A DNA stretch of 64,000 nucleotides from Streptomyces cyaneofuscatus (GTDB lineage: Bacteria; Actinomycetota; Actinomycetes; Streptomycetales; Streptomycetaceae), in contig NZ_JOEM01000005.1 in NCBI RefSeq assembly GCF_000718135.1, positions 186,001-250,000 of the forward strand, read 5' to 3'. Under the pieces are notes generated by a model, which worked only from the letters and a program-made list of their open reading frames with translations, made no database searches and was not told the DNA's origin. Made by a program: the position numbers and the translations under genes. Every line of letters begins with the position of its first letter. The first letter of the stretch is position 1. Positions 18,110-27,380 of this stretch are shown piece after piece.

Positions 18110-18904
18110 CTACTGCTTGTCGAACTTGTGCGGGGACTGCTGCGACTGCTGCGTGCCGTCCTGGGCACCGCCCTCGATCGCCTGCTGCGAGGACGAGGAG
18201 CCGCCGGCCAGCTCGGCCTTCATGCGCTGGAGCTCCAGCTCCACGTCCGAGCCGCCGGAGATCCGGTCCAGCTCGGCGGCGATGTCGTCCTTCGCCGTGC
18301 CGGTCGGGTCGTCCAGGGCGCCGGAGGCGAGCAGCTCGTCGATGGCGCCGGCTCGCGCCTGGAGCTGCTGCGTCTTGTCCTCGGCCCGCTGGATCGCCAG
18401 GCCGACGTCGCCCATCTCCTCGGAGATGCCGGAGAAGGCCTCGCCGATCCGGGTCTGCGCCTGGGCCGCCGTGTAGGTCGCCTTGATGGTCTCCTTCTTG
18501 GTGCGGAAGGCATCGACCTTGGCCTGCAGCCGCTGGGCCGCGAGGGTGAGCTTCTCCTCCTCGCCCTGCAGCGTCGTGTGCTGCGTCTCCAGGTCGGTGA
18601 CCTGCTGCTGGAGGGCGGCGCGCCGGGACAGCGCCTCGCGCGCCAGGTCCTCACGGCCGAGCGCCAGCGCCTTGCGGCCCTGGTCCTCCAGCTTGGACGA
18701 CTGGCCCTGCAGCTGGTTCAGCTGCAACTCCAGCCGCTTGCGGGACGTCGCGACGTCGGCGACGCCGCGGCGCACCTTCTGAAGCAGCTCCAGCTGCTTC
18801 TGGTACGAGTAATCCAGGGTCTCGCGCGGATCCTCGGCCCGGTCAAGGGCCTTGTTTGCCTTCGCGCGGAAAAGCATCCCCATACGCTTCATGACACCGC
18901 TCAT
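18110..18904 (-). CDS. pspA: PspA/IM30 family envelope-stress protein
   Basis: A 264-residue, almost wholly helical coiled-coil protein. PspA/IM30 proteins coat and stabilise stressed membranes (ESCRT-III-like). The N-terminus MSGVMKRMGMLFRAKANKALDRAEDP and the long heptad-rich region (residues ~25-220) are typical; the C-terminal 40 residues are Ser/Gln-rich. The ATG at 18904 is chosen with AAGGGGG upstream; the ATG four codons later is also possible. It forms an operon with pspAA. The 286-bp gap to the divergent DUF3043 gene holds its promoter, which I could not assign. Confidence 0.92.
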   Translation of the reverse strand: MSGVMKRMGMLFRAKANKALDRAEDPRETLDYSYQKQLELLQKVRRGVADVATSRKRLELQLNQLQGQSSKLEDQGRKALALGREDLAREALSRRAALQQQVTDLETQHTTLQGEEEKLTLAAQRLQAKVDAFRTKKETIKATYTAAQAQTRIGEAFSGISEEMGDVGLAIQRAEDKTQQLQARAGAIDELLASGALDDPTGTAKDDIAAELDRISGGSDVELELQRMKAELAGGSSSSQQAIEGGAQDGTQQSQQSPHKFDKQ

Positions 18905-19190
18905 GGGCTTCGCGCGCCCCCTTCTGACGGACTGAGCTCCAGCACTCCCGATAGAACCCACAGTACGGGCCCTGTCTCTATTACCGCACTGTTCGAGTCC
19001 CGATGTGCTCCTCCCCAAGGACGACTGAGCCCGGCCGGTGCTCCCGCCCAGGGTGTAGGTGACGGTCAGGGAAACCGATGGTTAAGGCCTGTTCTGCCCC
19101 TGTCGGGTGCCTACAGGGACGCCGTCCGTTGCCGGATCGTTCCCGCCCGGGTCCACGAGCCCGCAGCCCGACCCCGTACCCTTGGGTTTT

Positions 19191-19790
19191 GTGTTCCGTA
19201 GCCGTGCCAAGACAGAGAAGGCCCCCACCGACAAGGTGACGGCGGACCTCTCCCAGCAGCCCCGCGACCCGCAGGCTCCCAAGGGTCGCCCCACCCCCAA
19301 GCGCAGCGAGGCCCAGACGCAGCGCCGCCGTGCCGCGTCCAGCGCGCCGACCGACCGCAAGGCGGCCGTGAAGCGCCAGCGCGAGGCGCGCCGGGCCGAT
19401 CTGGCCCGGCAGCGTGAGGCGCTCGCGTCGGGCGACGAGCGGTACCTCCCGGTCCGCGACAAGGGCCCGGTGCGGCGCTTCGTCCGTGACTTCGTGGACT
19501 CGCGCTTCTGCATCGCCGAGTGGTTCCTGCCGCTCGCCGTGGTCATCCTGATCCTCAGCGTGATCCAGGTGCAGAACATCCAGAGCATCTCGCTGCTGCT
19601 CTGGATGGGTGTGATCATCCTGATCGTGATCGACTCGATCGGTCTGTCGATCCGCCTGAAGAAGCAGCTGCGGGAGCGTTTCCCGGACACCCCCAAGCGC
19701 GGTGCCGTCGCCTACGGTCTGATGCGCACGCTCCAGATGCGTCGTCTGCGGCTTCCGAAGCCGCAGGTCAAGCGCGGAGAGCGGCCCTGA
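19191..19790 (+). CDS. DUF3043 membrane protein
   Basis: A 199-residue protein with a very basic, Gln/Arg-rich N-terminal half. Two membrane helices sit around residues 107-150 (EWFLPLAVVILILSVIQV and LLLWMGVIILIVIDSIGL), and the C-terminus is basic. This is the DUF3043 layout. The GTG start has no RBS, but TACCCT (19177-19182) lies 8 nt upstream, so the mRNA is probably leaderless. Function unknown. Confidence 0.85.
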   Translation: MFRSRAKTEKAPTDKVTADLSQQPRDPQAPKGRPTPKRSEAQTQRRRAASSAPTDRKAAVKRQREARRADLARQREALASGDERYLPVRDKGPVRRFVRDFVDSRFCIAEWFLPLAVVILILSVIQVQNIQSISLLLWMGVIILIVIDSIGLSIRLKKQLRERFPDTPKRGAVAYGLMRTLQMRRLRLPKPQVKRGERP

Positions 19791-20557
19791 GCACGGACAC
19801 CTCCGGCTCCACTGCTCCCGTAGGCGTACGGGACACCGTCCGCCAGGAGCTCGTCGCCCGGCAGCTGGACGAGCAGATAGCCGGGCGGTTCCCGGTCGGT
19901 CAGCGGTTGCGCGTCCTGGACGTCGGCATGGGCCGGGGCGTCCAGGCGTTGCGTCTCGCGCGGGCCGGTCACTCGGTGACCGGCCTGGAGTCGGACGCCG
20001 AGCTGCTGCGGGTGGCCCGCGAGGCCCTGGCGACCGAGCCCGAGGGCATCCGGGCGCGGGTCAAGCTGATCGAGGGGGACGGCCGGGAGACCGGTGTGCA
20101 CTTCCTGCCCGGCAGCTTCGACGTGGTGCTCTGCCACGGCGTCCTGATGTACGTCGAGGAGCCCGACCCGATGCTGGCCGGGCTGGCCCGGATGCTGGCG
20201 CCGGGCGGTCTGCTCTCGCTGCTCGTGCGGAACGCGGACGCCCTCGCGATGCGCCCCGGCCTCACCGGCGACTTCGGTGCGGCGCTGGAGGCCTTCGACT
20301 CGGCGACGTACACGAACGACCTCGGCCTCACCGTGCGGGCCGACCGGCTCGACGCGCTGCGGGCCACCCTGGCCGGGATCGCCGCCCCGCTGCACGCCTG
20401 GTACGGGGTCCGGGTCTTCACCGACAACGCGGCCGACGGGACCGAGCTGCCCGCAGGGGAGCTGGAGCGGGTGCTGACCCTGGAGGACCGGGCCGGGCGG
20501 ACCGACCCGTACCGGGGTGTCGCGGCGCTGCTGCATCTGTGCGGAGTGCGCGGCTAG
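19787..20557 (+). CDS. Class I SAM-dependent methyltransferase, probable CTG start
   Basis: A Rossmann-fold methyltransferase with motif I (LRVLDVGMGRGVQALRLA), an acidic post-motif (GLESDAELL), FDVVLCHGVLMYVEEP and LAPGGLLSLLVRN. It resembles CmoA/SmtA-type tRNA-modification enzymes but lacks clear proof of substrate. The only plausible start is a CTG that overlaps the preceding TGA (CTGA) with GGAGA 5 nt upstream; no ATG or GTG occurs in frame before motif I. Tight coupling to DUF3043 is evident. Confidence 0.8.
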   Translation: MSTDTSGSTAPVGVRDTVRQELVARQLDEQIAGRFPVGQRLRVLDVGMGRGVQALRLARAGHSVTGLESDAELLRVAREALATEPEGIRARVKLIEGDGRETGVHFLPGSFDVVLCHGVLMYVEEPDPMLAGLARMLAPGGLLSLLVRNADALAMRPGLTGDFGAALEAFDSATYTNDLGLTVRADRLDALRATLAGIAAPLHAWYGVRVFTDNAADGTELPAGELERVLTLEDRAGRTDPYRGVAALLHLCGVRG

Positions 20558-20680
20558 CGGACAGCGGCTGGCGGCTGGCGGCTGGCGGACAAGCGGTCGG
20601 CAGGCGGTACGGGGACCGGGGGCCCTCGTTCGGCCCATCAGTACAGGCACCCGAAAGGGTGGGGGCATCAGACTCCGGAT

Positions 20681-21769
20681 ATGGACGCATCCCCCTCCCG
20701 CCGCTCCGCACGGCGCCTGCCGCCCCTGATCGCGGGGGTCTGCGCGATCGCCCTGGCGGCCGGCTGCTCCGGCGCGGAACCGGCGGCATCCCCCGCGCCG
20801 GAGGCCAGTCCCTCCGGTACGGCCCAGGGCTCCGTGACCCGTGACACCGCCGAGCTGGAGAACGCCTACAAGGCCGTCATCAACGATGTGCTGCCCTCGG
20901 TGGTGCAGATCGACGCGTCGGACAGCCTCGGTTCCGGGATCGTCTACGACGACAAGGGCCATATCGTCACCAACGCCCATGTGATCGGCGACGAGAAGAC
21001 CTTCAAGGTCACCGTCGCCACCGGGGAGGCGGTGCTGAACGCCTCGCTGGTCTCCTCGTACCCGGAGCAGGACCTCGCGGTCATCAAGCTGGACGACGTA
21101 CCCGACGGTCTGAAGCCCGCGAAGTTCGGCGACGCGGAGAAGGTCGAGGTGGGGCAGATCGTGATGGCGATGGGCTCGCCGCTCGGCCTCTCCAGCAGCG
21201 TCACCCAGGGCATCGTCTCGGCGCTCGGCCGGACCGTCAGCGAGAGCCGGGCGGGCGGTGGCACGGGCGCGACGATCGCCAACATGGTGCAGACCTCGGC
21301 GGCGATCAACCCGGGCAACAGCGGCGGGGCGCTGGTCAACCTGAGCAGCGAGGTGATCGGCATCCCGACCCTCGCGGCGACCGACCCGCAGATGGGCGAC
21401 AGCGCGGCGCCGGGCATCGGCTTCGCGATCCCCGTCTCGATGGTGCGGACGGTCGCCGACCAGATCATCAAGGACGGCCGGGTCACCGACTCGGGCCGGG
21501 CCGGGCTGAACATCACCGGCCGTACGGTCGTCGACGACTCCTACCGGCCCGCCGGGGTGGCGCTGGTGAGCGTGGAGCGGGACGGCGCCGCGGGCGAGGC
21601 GGGGCTGCGGGCCGGGGACATCATCACGAAGATCGGCGACACGGCCGTCACCACCATCACCTCGCTCTCCGAGGCCCTGGCGGGCGACCAGCCGGGCGAC
21701 AAGGTGACCGTGACGTACACCCGGGACGGCGACAGCAGGACGGCCGAGGTCACGCTCGGGGAGATCTGA
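20681..21769 (+). CDS. HtrA-like serine protease, lipoprotein, with PDZ domain
   Basis: A 362-residue trypsin-like protease with a signal peptide ending in a lipobox (LAAGC, Cys29), so it should be lipid-anchored outside the membrane. The catalytic triad is visible: His100 (NAHVIG), Asp131 (QDLAVIK) and Ser214 (NPGNSGG). A C-terminal PDZ domain (VERDGAAGEAGLRAGDIITKIGDTAV) follows. HtrA proteases degrade or sense misfolded exported proteins. Its nearness to pspA suggests an envelope-quality-control neighbourhood, which is inference. Confidence 0.92.
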   Translation: MDASPSRRSARRLPPLIAGVCAIALAAGCSGAEPAASPAPEASPSGTAQGSVTRDTAELENAYKAVINDVLPSVVQIDASDSLGSGIVYDDKGHIVTNAHVIGDEKTFKVTVATGEAVLNASLVSSYPEQDLAVIKLDDVPDGLKPAKFGDAEKVEVGQIVMAMGSPLGLSSSVTQGIVSALGRTVSESRAGGGTGATIANMVQTSAAINPGNSGGALVNLSSEVIGIPTLAATDPQMGDSAAPGIGFAIPVSMVRTVADQIIKDGRVTDSGRAGLNITGRTVVDDSYRPAGVALVSVERDGAAGEAGLRAGDIITKIGDTAVTTITSLSEALAGDQPGDKVTVTYTRDGDSRTAEVTLGEI

Positions 21770-21795
21770 GACCTCCCGAACGGAGAAGAGGACGG

Positions 21796-21835
21796 AGAAG
21801 AGGGCGGTACGGAATCTCCCGTACCGCCCTCTTCT
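21796..21835. terminator. Bidirectional hairpin terminator
   Basis: A 17-bp perfect stem (21796-21812 and 21819-21835), 6-nt loop, between the convergent protease gene and the 69-residue ORF. Confidence 0.85.
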
Positions 21836-21842
21836 GCGGCGT

Positions 21843-22052
21843 TCAGGCGCCGTCGGCCTGCAGGCTCATGGGGCCGTAGATCTTGGTCGAGTCCTCGAAG
21901 AGCGTCACCTGGGCGGCGCCGCCCTCCAGGAGCTCCTTCCAGTACTCACCGATCCAGGACTCCGCGTCGCCCTGGGTGGTGAACTCCTCCGGCTGCAGCG
22001 CCGGCTCCGTCTCCGTACCGTCGGACTTCTCGAACCGCCACGTCCACGCCAT
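21843..22052 (-). CDS. Small conserved hypothetical protein (69 aa)
   Basis: A 69-residue acidic protein (MAWTWRFEKSDGTETEP...) with three tryptophans and no membrane segment. It lies divergent to the cobU fusion gene. I do not recognise a named family, but its codon usage and terminator placement support a real gene. Confidence 0.75.
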   Translation of the reverse strand: MAWTWRFEKSDGTETEPALQPEEFTTQGDAESWIGEYWKELLEGGAAQVTLFEDSTKIYGPMSLQADGA

Positions 22053-22170
22053 GTCCGCCTCCTGGGTCGCGTTGCGCCCGACTCCCGGGCCCGTTGCCGC
22101 TCCTGGGTCAGTTGCTGCCCGAAGCCTAGCCGGGCGCGCACCCGGCGTGAGGACACGGGAGGATCAAGGT

Positions 22171-23373
22171 GTGGAACTGACTCTGCTCGGCACCGGAGCC
22201 CCCGACGGGCTGCCGCGCCCCTCCTGCCCCTGTGCGGCCTGCGCGACGGCCCGTGGTCCGTGGGCGCGCGCCGCGACCGCCCTGCTGATCGACGACGCGC
22301 TGCTGCTGGACCTGACCCCGGGAGCGGTGTTCGCGGCCGCCCGCGCGGGGCATTCGCTGGGCGCGGTGCGCCAGGTGCTGCTGACCCATCCGCACGACGG
22401 GCCCGCCGTGGAGCTGCCGCCCACCCTGCCGCCGGCCGGGCGGGTGCCGGACGGCCAGGTGTTGACGCTGATCAGCGGGCACCGGGTGCGGGCGGTGCCG
22501 ATGGACGCGCCGGGGACCGGTTACGAGGTGGGCTCACCGGACGGCGAGCGGCTGCTGTACCTGCCGCCCGGGGCCGCGCCCGCCGGTCTCGACGGGCGGG
22601 TCGAGCGGCCGTACGACCTGGTCGTCGGCGATGTCGTCGGGCGGCCCGACGCGGTGGCGCGGCTGCGGGCGGTCGGCGCGGTCGGGCCGGCCACCGAGGT
22701 GATCGCGGTCCACCTGGACCACGACGCCCCGCCGGGTGGGGTGCTGGACCGGCTCCTGGCGGCGGCCGGGGCGCGGGCGGTGCCGGACGGGACGACGCTG
22801 GTGGTGGGCGAGTACCCGGTGGTGCCGGACGTGCCGCGCCGGGTGCTGGTGACGGGCGGTGCCCGGTCGGGGAAGTCGGTGGAGGCGGAGCGGCGTCTGG
22901 AGACGTTCCCGGAGGTGGTGTATGTGGCGACCGGCGGGCGGCGCGAGGGGGACCCGGAGTGGGCGGCGCGGGTGGGGCTGCACCGGGAGCGCAGGCCGGG
23001 CGCGTGGCGGACCGAGGAGACCTGCGAGGTGGCGGAGCTGCTGGGCGCGGAGGGGCCGCCGCTGCTGGTGGACTGCCTGTCGCTGTGGCTGACCGACGCG
23101 ATGGACCGGGTGGACGCCTGGGAGGACGTGCGGTGGCGGGAGGGCGGCCAGGAGGCATTGCGGGCGCGGGTCGCGGAGCTGGTGGCGGCGGTGCGCCGGA
23201 CCCGGCGTCAGGTGGTGCTGGTGACCAACGAGGTGGGTGCGGGGGTGGTCCCGGCGACCCCGGCGGGGCGGCGGTTCCGGGACGAGCTGGGGCGGCTGAA
23301 CGCGGCGGTGGCGGCCGAGTGCGAGGAGGTGCTGCTGGTGGTGGCGGGGCAGGCGGTGGTGTTGCGGGGGTGA
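22171..23373 (+). CDS. cobU: Adenosylcobinamide kinase/guanylyltransferase (CobU) with N-terminal MBL-like domain
   Basis: The C-terminal ~175 residues are CobU: a P-loop (GGARSGKS, 229-236), a conserved His in VGLHRERRPGAWRT, LLVDCLSLWLTD and VTNEVGAGVVP. CobU phosphorylates adenosylcobinamide and transfers GMP to it. Residues 1-~220 resemble a metallo-beta-lactamase fold (ELTLLGTGAPDGLPRPSCPC...VRQVLLTHPHDGPA), but the HxHxDH metal motif is reduced to HPHDGP, so this part may not bind metal. The GTG start has GGGAGG upstream. cobT follows, and cobS lies 4.8 kb on. Confidence 0.9.
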   Translation: MELTLLGTGAPDGLPRPSCPCAACATARGPWARAATALLIDDALLLDLTPGAVFAAARAGHSLGAVRQVLLTHPHDGPAVELPPTLPPAGRVPDGQVLTLISGHRVRAVPMDAPGTGYEVGSPDGERLLYLPPGAAPAGLDGRVERPYDLVVGDVVGRPDAVARLRAVGAVGPATEVIAVHLDHDAPPGGVLDRLLAAAGARAVPDGTTLVVGEYPVVPDVPRRVLVTGGARSGKSVEAERRLETFPEVVYVATGGRREGDPEWAARVGLHRERRPGAWRTEETCEVAELLGAEGPPLLVDCLSLWLTDAMDRVDAWEDVRWREGGQEALRARVAELVAAVRRTRRQVVLVTNEVGAGVVPATPAGRRFRDELGRLNAAVAAECEEVLLVVAGQAVVLRG

Positions 23374-23487
23374 GGGGGCGTTCCTAGGTGCGTCTCGCGG
23401 GGTGAGGGGGGCGGTCCTGAGCTGGTCTCGCGGGGTGAGGGGGGCGGCCCTTGGTGCGTCTCGCGGGGTGAGGGGGCGTCACCGCTA
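23361..23487 (+). repeat. 33-bp tandem repeat spanning the cobU stop codon
   Basis: Units start at 23361 (divergent), 23394, 23427 and 23460, each with the core CTCGCGGGGTGAGGGG. The first unit contains the cobU TGA and later units repeat it. There are no spacers and no dyads. Confidence 0.85.
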
Positions 23488-23588
23488 CCTCTCGGGCCGT
23501 CCGGGCCGACCGGTACTGTTCCCGGCAGGGGCCCGCCGCCGGGTGCCCGGACCGGAAACCGACGTGACGACCCGCGAGGCAGACCTCC

Positions 23589-24713
23589 GTGAACCTGGAC
23601 GACTTCTCCGACCTGATCGAGCGCCCCGACGGGGGCGTACGGCGCGACGCCGAGGAACGGCGGGAGCGGCTGATCGTCCCGCCGGGGGCCCTGGGCCGGC
23701 TCGACGAGCTGGGCGAGTGGCTCAGCGCCGCGCAGCAGTCCGTACCGGTCAAGGCCGTCGCGCAGCCGCGCGTGGTGCTCTTCGCCGGTGACCACGGGGT
23801 GGCGGAGCTGGGCGTCTCGGGGCGCGCGGCGGGCACCGCCCATGAGCTGGTGCGGGCGGCTCTCGACGGGGCGAGCCCGGTGGCGGTGCTGGCCCGGCGC
23901 TTCTCGGTGCCGGTGCGCATCGTGGACGCCGGGGTCGACTGCGACCCGGAGCTGCTGCCCGAGTCCGTCGTACGCCACCGGGTGCGGCGAGGGTCGGGGC
24001 GCATCGACATCGAGGACGCGCTGACCGCCGAGGAGGCCGAGCGGGCCGTCCGCCTGGGCATGGCGATCGCCGACGAGGAGGCGGACTCCGGCACCGATCT
24101 GGTGGTGCTCGGCGACCTGAGCGTCGGCGGGACCACGGCTGCGGCCACCCTCATCGCGGCGCTGTGCGGTACGGACGCCTCGGTGGTGACCGGGCGCGGC
24201 GGTGCGGGCATCGACGACCTGACCTGGATGCGCAAGTGCGCCGCGATCCGGGACGCGCTGCGCCGGGCCCGGCCGGTGCTCGGCGACCAGCTGGAGCTGC
24301 TGGCCACGGTGGGCGGGGCGGACCTGGCCGCGATGACGGGGTTCCTGCTCCAGTCGGCGGTGCGCCGGATGCCGGTGATCCTGGACGGGGTCGTCGCGGC
24401 GGCCTGTGCGCTGGTGGCGCAGCGGGCGGCGTTCCGGGCGCCGGACTGGTGGCTGGCCGGGCAGGTCAGCGGGGAGCCCGCGCAGTCGAAGGCGCTGGAC
24501 CGGATGGCGCTGACCCCGCTGCTGGACCACGGGGTGACGGTGGGCGAGGGCACGGGGGCGCTGCTGGCCCTGCCGCTGGTGCAGGCGGCTGCCGCGTTCG
24601 CCGCCGAGCTGCCGGAGCGTACGCCGGCGGCGGCGGAGGAGACCGCTGCCGAGGACGAGGCTGAGGCCAAGGACGAGGACGGGGTCGACGTGAAGGCACT
24701 CGACGCGACCTGA
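23589..24713 (+). CDS. cobT: Nicotinate-nucleotide-dimethylbenzimidazole phosphoribosyltransferase
   Basis: A 374-residue CobT that makes alpha-ribazole phosphate, the lower ligand of cobalamin. Family stretches include RLDELGEWL, VLFAGDHGVAELGVS, LGDLSVGGTTAAATLIAAL, GRGGAGIDD and VGEGTGALLALPL, which contains the catalytic Glu. The last ~30 residues are an acidic Ala/Glu/Asp tail not typical of the family core. The GTG start has GAGG about 9 nt upstream. Confidence 0.93.
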   Translation: MNLDDFSDLIERPDGGVRRDAEERRERLIVPPGALGRLDELGEWLSAAQQSVPVKAVAQPRVVLFAGDHGVAELGVSGRAAGTAHELVRAALDGASPVAVLARRFSVPVRIVDAGVDCDPELLPESVVRHRVRRGSGRIDIEDALTAEEAERAVRLGMAIADEEADSGTDLVVLGDLSVGGTTAAATLIAALCGTDASVVTGRGGAGIDDLTWMRKCAAIRDALRRARPVLGDQLELLATVGGADLAAMTGFLLQSAVRRMPVILDGVVAAACALVAQRAAFRAPDWWLAGQVSGEPAQSKALDRMALTPLLDHGVTVGEGTGALLALPLVQAAAAFAAELPERTPAAAEETAAEDEAEAKDEDGVDVKALDAT

Positions 24714-24798
24714 GCGGCCGGGGGCGGCGGTGCGGGGCAGGCCCCGTGAGCTACCTTCGCCGCCCCTATGTCCGTAATGCGCCATATGATCGCCTCTC

Positions 24799-26622
24799 AT
24801 GGGAGAGGTTCGATCGGCCGAAGAGGCAGCCCGGCACAGCACCGCCCGTTCCCGGCGCAGCGCGGCGTTCGCCATCTGGTACCTGCGCGTCGTCTCGTTC
24901 ATCAATTTCCTGAGCGCCGTCTGGGTCACCCTCGGCCAGGACCTGCGCCGCCACAACACCGAGAACTACTTCACGCCGTACCTGCTCACGGCCGGGTTCT
25001 CCTCCGGGGTGATCGCCCTGTTCCTGGCGGTCACCATGCGGCGGCGGAAGCGGGCCGCGTGGATCGTGAACATGGTCCTGGGCGGGCTCGTCCTCGTCGC
25101 GTATCTCCTCGCGTTCTTCTTCGGGGAGATCCGGCAGCACGCGCAGAACTGGGTCTCCCTGGCGCTGACGGCCGCCTTCGTCGTGGCCCTGGTGCTGGGG
25201 CGGCGGGAGTTCTACGCCAAGGGCGACCGCTCCAATCCCAAGCTGGCGTCCCTGGTCGCCGTGGTGGGGCTGCTGGTCACCTCGCTGATCGCGACGGCCC
25301 TGGTCACCGTCACCAACACCGCCCACGACGACTACCGCTCCACCTTCCTGGACCGCTGGCGCTACGGCGCGCTGCGGCTGATCTCGGTGGCCGCCGACGA
25401 CTCACGCTTCCCCGGGATCGCCACCCCGGGGTGGGTCAACGTCGTCATCAACATCCTCTCCACGCTGCTGCTGATCGCCGTCGTGTACGTCGCGTTCCGC
25501 TCCCGCCGGGCCGTCGACCCGCTCTCCCCCGAGGACGAGGCGAAGCTGCGCGCCCTGCTGGACAAGCACGGCGACCGGGACTCGCTCGGCTACTTCGCTC
25601 TGCGCCGGGAGAAGAGCGCCGTCTGGTCCCCGACCGGGAAGGCAGCCGTGGTCTACCGCGTGGTCGGCGGGGTCTCGCTGGCCTCCGGCGACCCGATCGG
25701 CGACCCGGAGGCCTGGCCGGGCGCGATCGACCCGTGGCTCGCGGAGGCCCGCGAGCACGGCTGGATCCCGGCGGTGATGGGCGCCAGCGAGGAGGCGGGC
25801 ACGGTCTACGCCCGGCACGGCATGGACGCGCTGGAGCTGGGTGACGAGGCGATCGTGGAGACGGCCGACTTCACCCTCGACGGGCGGGCGATGCGCGGGG
25901 TGCGCCAGGCCTACAACCGGGTCAGGCGCGCCGGTTACGAGGTGACCATCCGGCGCCACGCGGACATCCCCGAGGCCGAGATGGCCGAGCTGGTCCGGCG
26001 CGCCGACGACTGGCGCGACGGGGAGACCGAGCGCGGCTTCTCCATGGCGCTCGGCCGGCTCGGCGACCCGGCGGACGGACAGTGCGTGATGCTGGAGTGC
26101 CGGAACGCGAGCGAGGGCGGAAAGCCGGGCAAGGACGACACGGGAAAGCCGGATCGGACACAGGCCCCCGGCGAACTCCGCGCCGTCCTCAGCTTCGTCC
26201 CCTGGGGCCCGCACGGCCTCTCCCTGGACCTGATGCGCCGCGATCGGGAGGCGGAGAACGGCCTCATGGAGTTCATGGTCATCCAGCTCCTCCAGCGCTC
26301 CGGCGAGATCGGGATCACGCAGGTCTCGCTCAACTTCGCCATGTTCCGGTCCGTCTTCGAGAGGGGATCGCGGCTCGGCGCGGGACCGGTGCTGAGGCTG
26401 TGGCGTGCGCTGCTGAGCTTCTTCTCGCGCTGGTGGCAGATCGAGTCGCTGTACCGGGCCAACGCCAAGTACCGACCGATCTGGGAGCCACGTTTCATGT
26501 TGTTCGAGAAGAGCGCCGACCTGGCGCGCATCTCCATCGCGGCAGGCCGCGCCGAGGGGTTCCTGGAAGCGCCGGGGCTGCCGAAGTGGCTGCACCGCGC
26601 GCGTCTCGGCGCCCCTAGATGA
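24799..26622 (+). CDS. MprF-like membrane protein with DUF2156/phosphatidylglycerol lysyltransferase domain
   Basis: A 607-residue protein with about six N-terminal membrane helices (residues ~20-240). It is followed by a GNAT-like aminoacyltransferase domain (SAVWSPTGKAAVVYRVVGGVSLASGDPIGDPEAW...GLSLDLMRRD...GLMEFMVIQLL...SLYRANAKYRPIWEPRF). MprF enzymes move an amino acid from tRNA to phosphatidylglycerol, changing surface charge. The flippase part is shorter than in classic MprF. It overlaps the following rhomboid-like gene (ATGA), so these are coupled. Confidence 0.85.
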   Translation: MGEVRSAEEAARHSTARSRRSAAFAIWYLRVVSFINFLSAVWVTLGQDLRRHNTENYFTPYLLTAGFSSGVIALFLAVTMRRRKRAAWIVNMVLGGLVLVAYLLAFFFGEIRQHAQNWVSLALTAAFVVALVLGRREFYAKGDRSNPKLASLVAVVGLLVTSLIATALVTVTNTAHDDYRSTFLDRWRYGALRLISVAADDSRFPGIATPGWVNVVINILSTLLLIAVVYVAFRSRRAVDPLSPEDEAKLRALLDKHGDRDSLGYFALRREKSAVWSPTGKAAVVYRVVGGVSLASGDPIGDPEAWPGAIDPWLAEAREHGWIPAVMGASEEAGTVYARHGMDALELGDEAIVETADFTLDGRAMRGVRQAYNRVRRAGYEVTIRRHADIPEAEMAELVRRADDWRDGETERGFSMALGRLGDPADGQCVMLECRNASEGGKPGKDDTGKPDRTQAPGELRAVLSFVPWGPHGLSLDLMRRDREAENGLMEFMVIQLLQRSGEIGITQVSLNFAMFRSVFERGSRLGAGPVLRLWRALLSFFSRWWQIESLYRANAKYRPIWEPRFMLFEKSADLARISIAAGRAEGFLEAPGLPKWLHRARLGAPR

Positions 26623-27380
26623 ACCGCTCCGGGATGAGCCGCTCCGGCATGAGCCGCCTTCCGGCGCTGCGCCGGGCCGCGCGGCGGGAGTGGGGCCCGC
26701 TCGTCACCACCGTACGGACGGGGCTCCACGACCACGGCGTACGGGCGCTCGCACTGACGTGGACGGCGGTGGCGCTGACCGCGACCGTCCAACTGGTCCA
26801 GAACCAGTCGTGGGGCTACGGACCGGTGCAGAGCCTGGGGGCGGTGCGGGCCGAGGACCCGGTGTGGCTGGCTCTGCTGCGTACCCCGCTGTCCCTCTTC
26901 GTCCCCGCCCTCGACCTGCCGGTGTGGGGTGCGCTGGCGCAGATCCTGCTGGTGTTCGGCATCGCGGAGGTGTGCCTGGGGCGGTGGCGCACCCTCGCGA
27001 TCGCGTACATGGCCACGCTGGCGGGGACCCTGTACGCCCGGGTGGGCACCGCCCTCGGCCCGGACGCGTTCCTGGGGCTGCCGGCCTCGGACGCGCAGGT
27101 GGTGGACACCGGGCCGTCCGCTGCGGTGGTGGGGCTCGCGGTGTACGTCTGCCACGCCTACCGGGCCTGGTTCACCGGGGCGCTGGTGGTCGTCGCGATG
27201 GTGGTGGAGGTCCTGGTCAAGGACAACCTGGCGGGCCGGGAACATCTGGCCTCCATCGCCGCCGTCCTGGTGGTCTGTGCCGTACGGGAGTGGCTCGGGC
27301 GGCGGCGGACGGACGGCGGTCAGGGCTTGCGGGCGGGCGGCAGCGGGACCCGGTCGGGGGCGCCGCCGATGAGGTCCTGA
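26619..27380 (+). CDS. Rhomboid-like integral membrane protein
   Basis: A 253-residue protein with about six predicted membrane segments. It has rhomboid-like architecture (WGALAQILLVFGIAEVCLGRWRTLAIAYMATLAGTLYARVG) but no clear GxSG serine motif, so it is probably not a protease. It starts within the last codons of the MprF-like gene and repeats an MSRSG phrase at its N-terminus (NRSGMSRSGMSR). The 3' end overlaps the convergent next gene by 61 bp. Confidence 0.75.
   Translation: MNRSGMSRSGMSRLPALRRAARREWGPLVTTVRTGLHDHGVRALALTWTAVALTATVQLVQNQSWGYGPVQSLGAVRAEDPVWLALLRTPLSLFVPALDLPVWGALAQILLVFGIAEVCLGRWRTLAIAYMATLAGTLYARVGTALGPDAFLGLPASDAQVVDTGPSAAVVGLAVYVCHAYRAWFTGALVVVAMVVEVLVKDNLAGREHLASIAAVLVVCAVREWLGRRRTDGGQGLRAGGSGTRSGAPPMRS

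Noticed and set aside
22053..22170. Possible cobalamin riboswitch before cobU
   Set aside because: The gap is only 118 bp, and no B12-box-like sequence or suitable fold was seen.
23361..23487. Possible CRISPR array from the 33-bp repeats after cobU
   Set aside because: The units are contiguous with no spacers and are not palindromic. They are a simple tandem duplication, and no cas genes are nearby.
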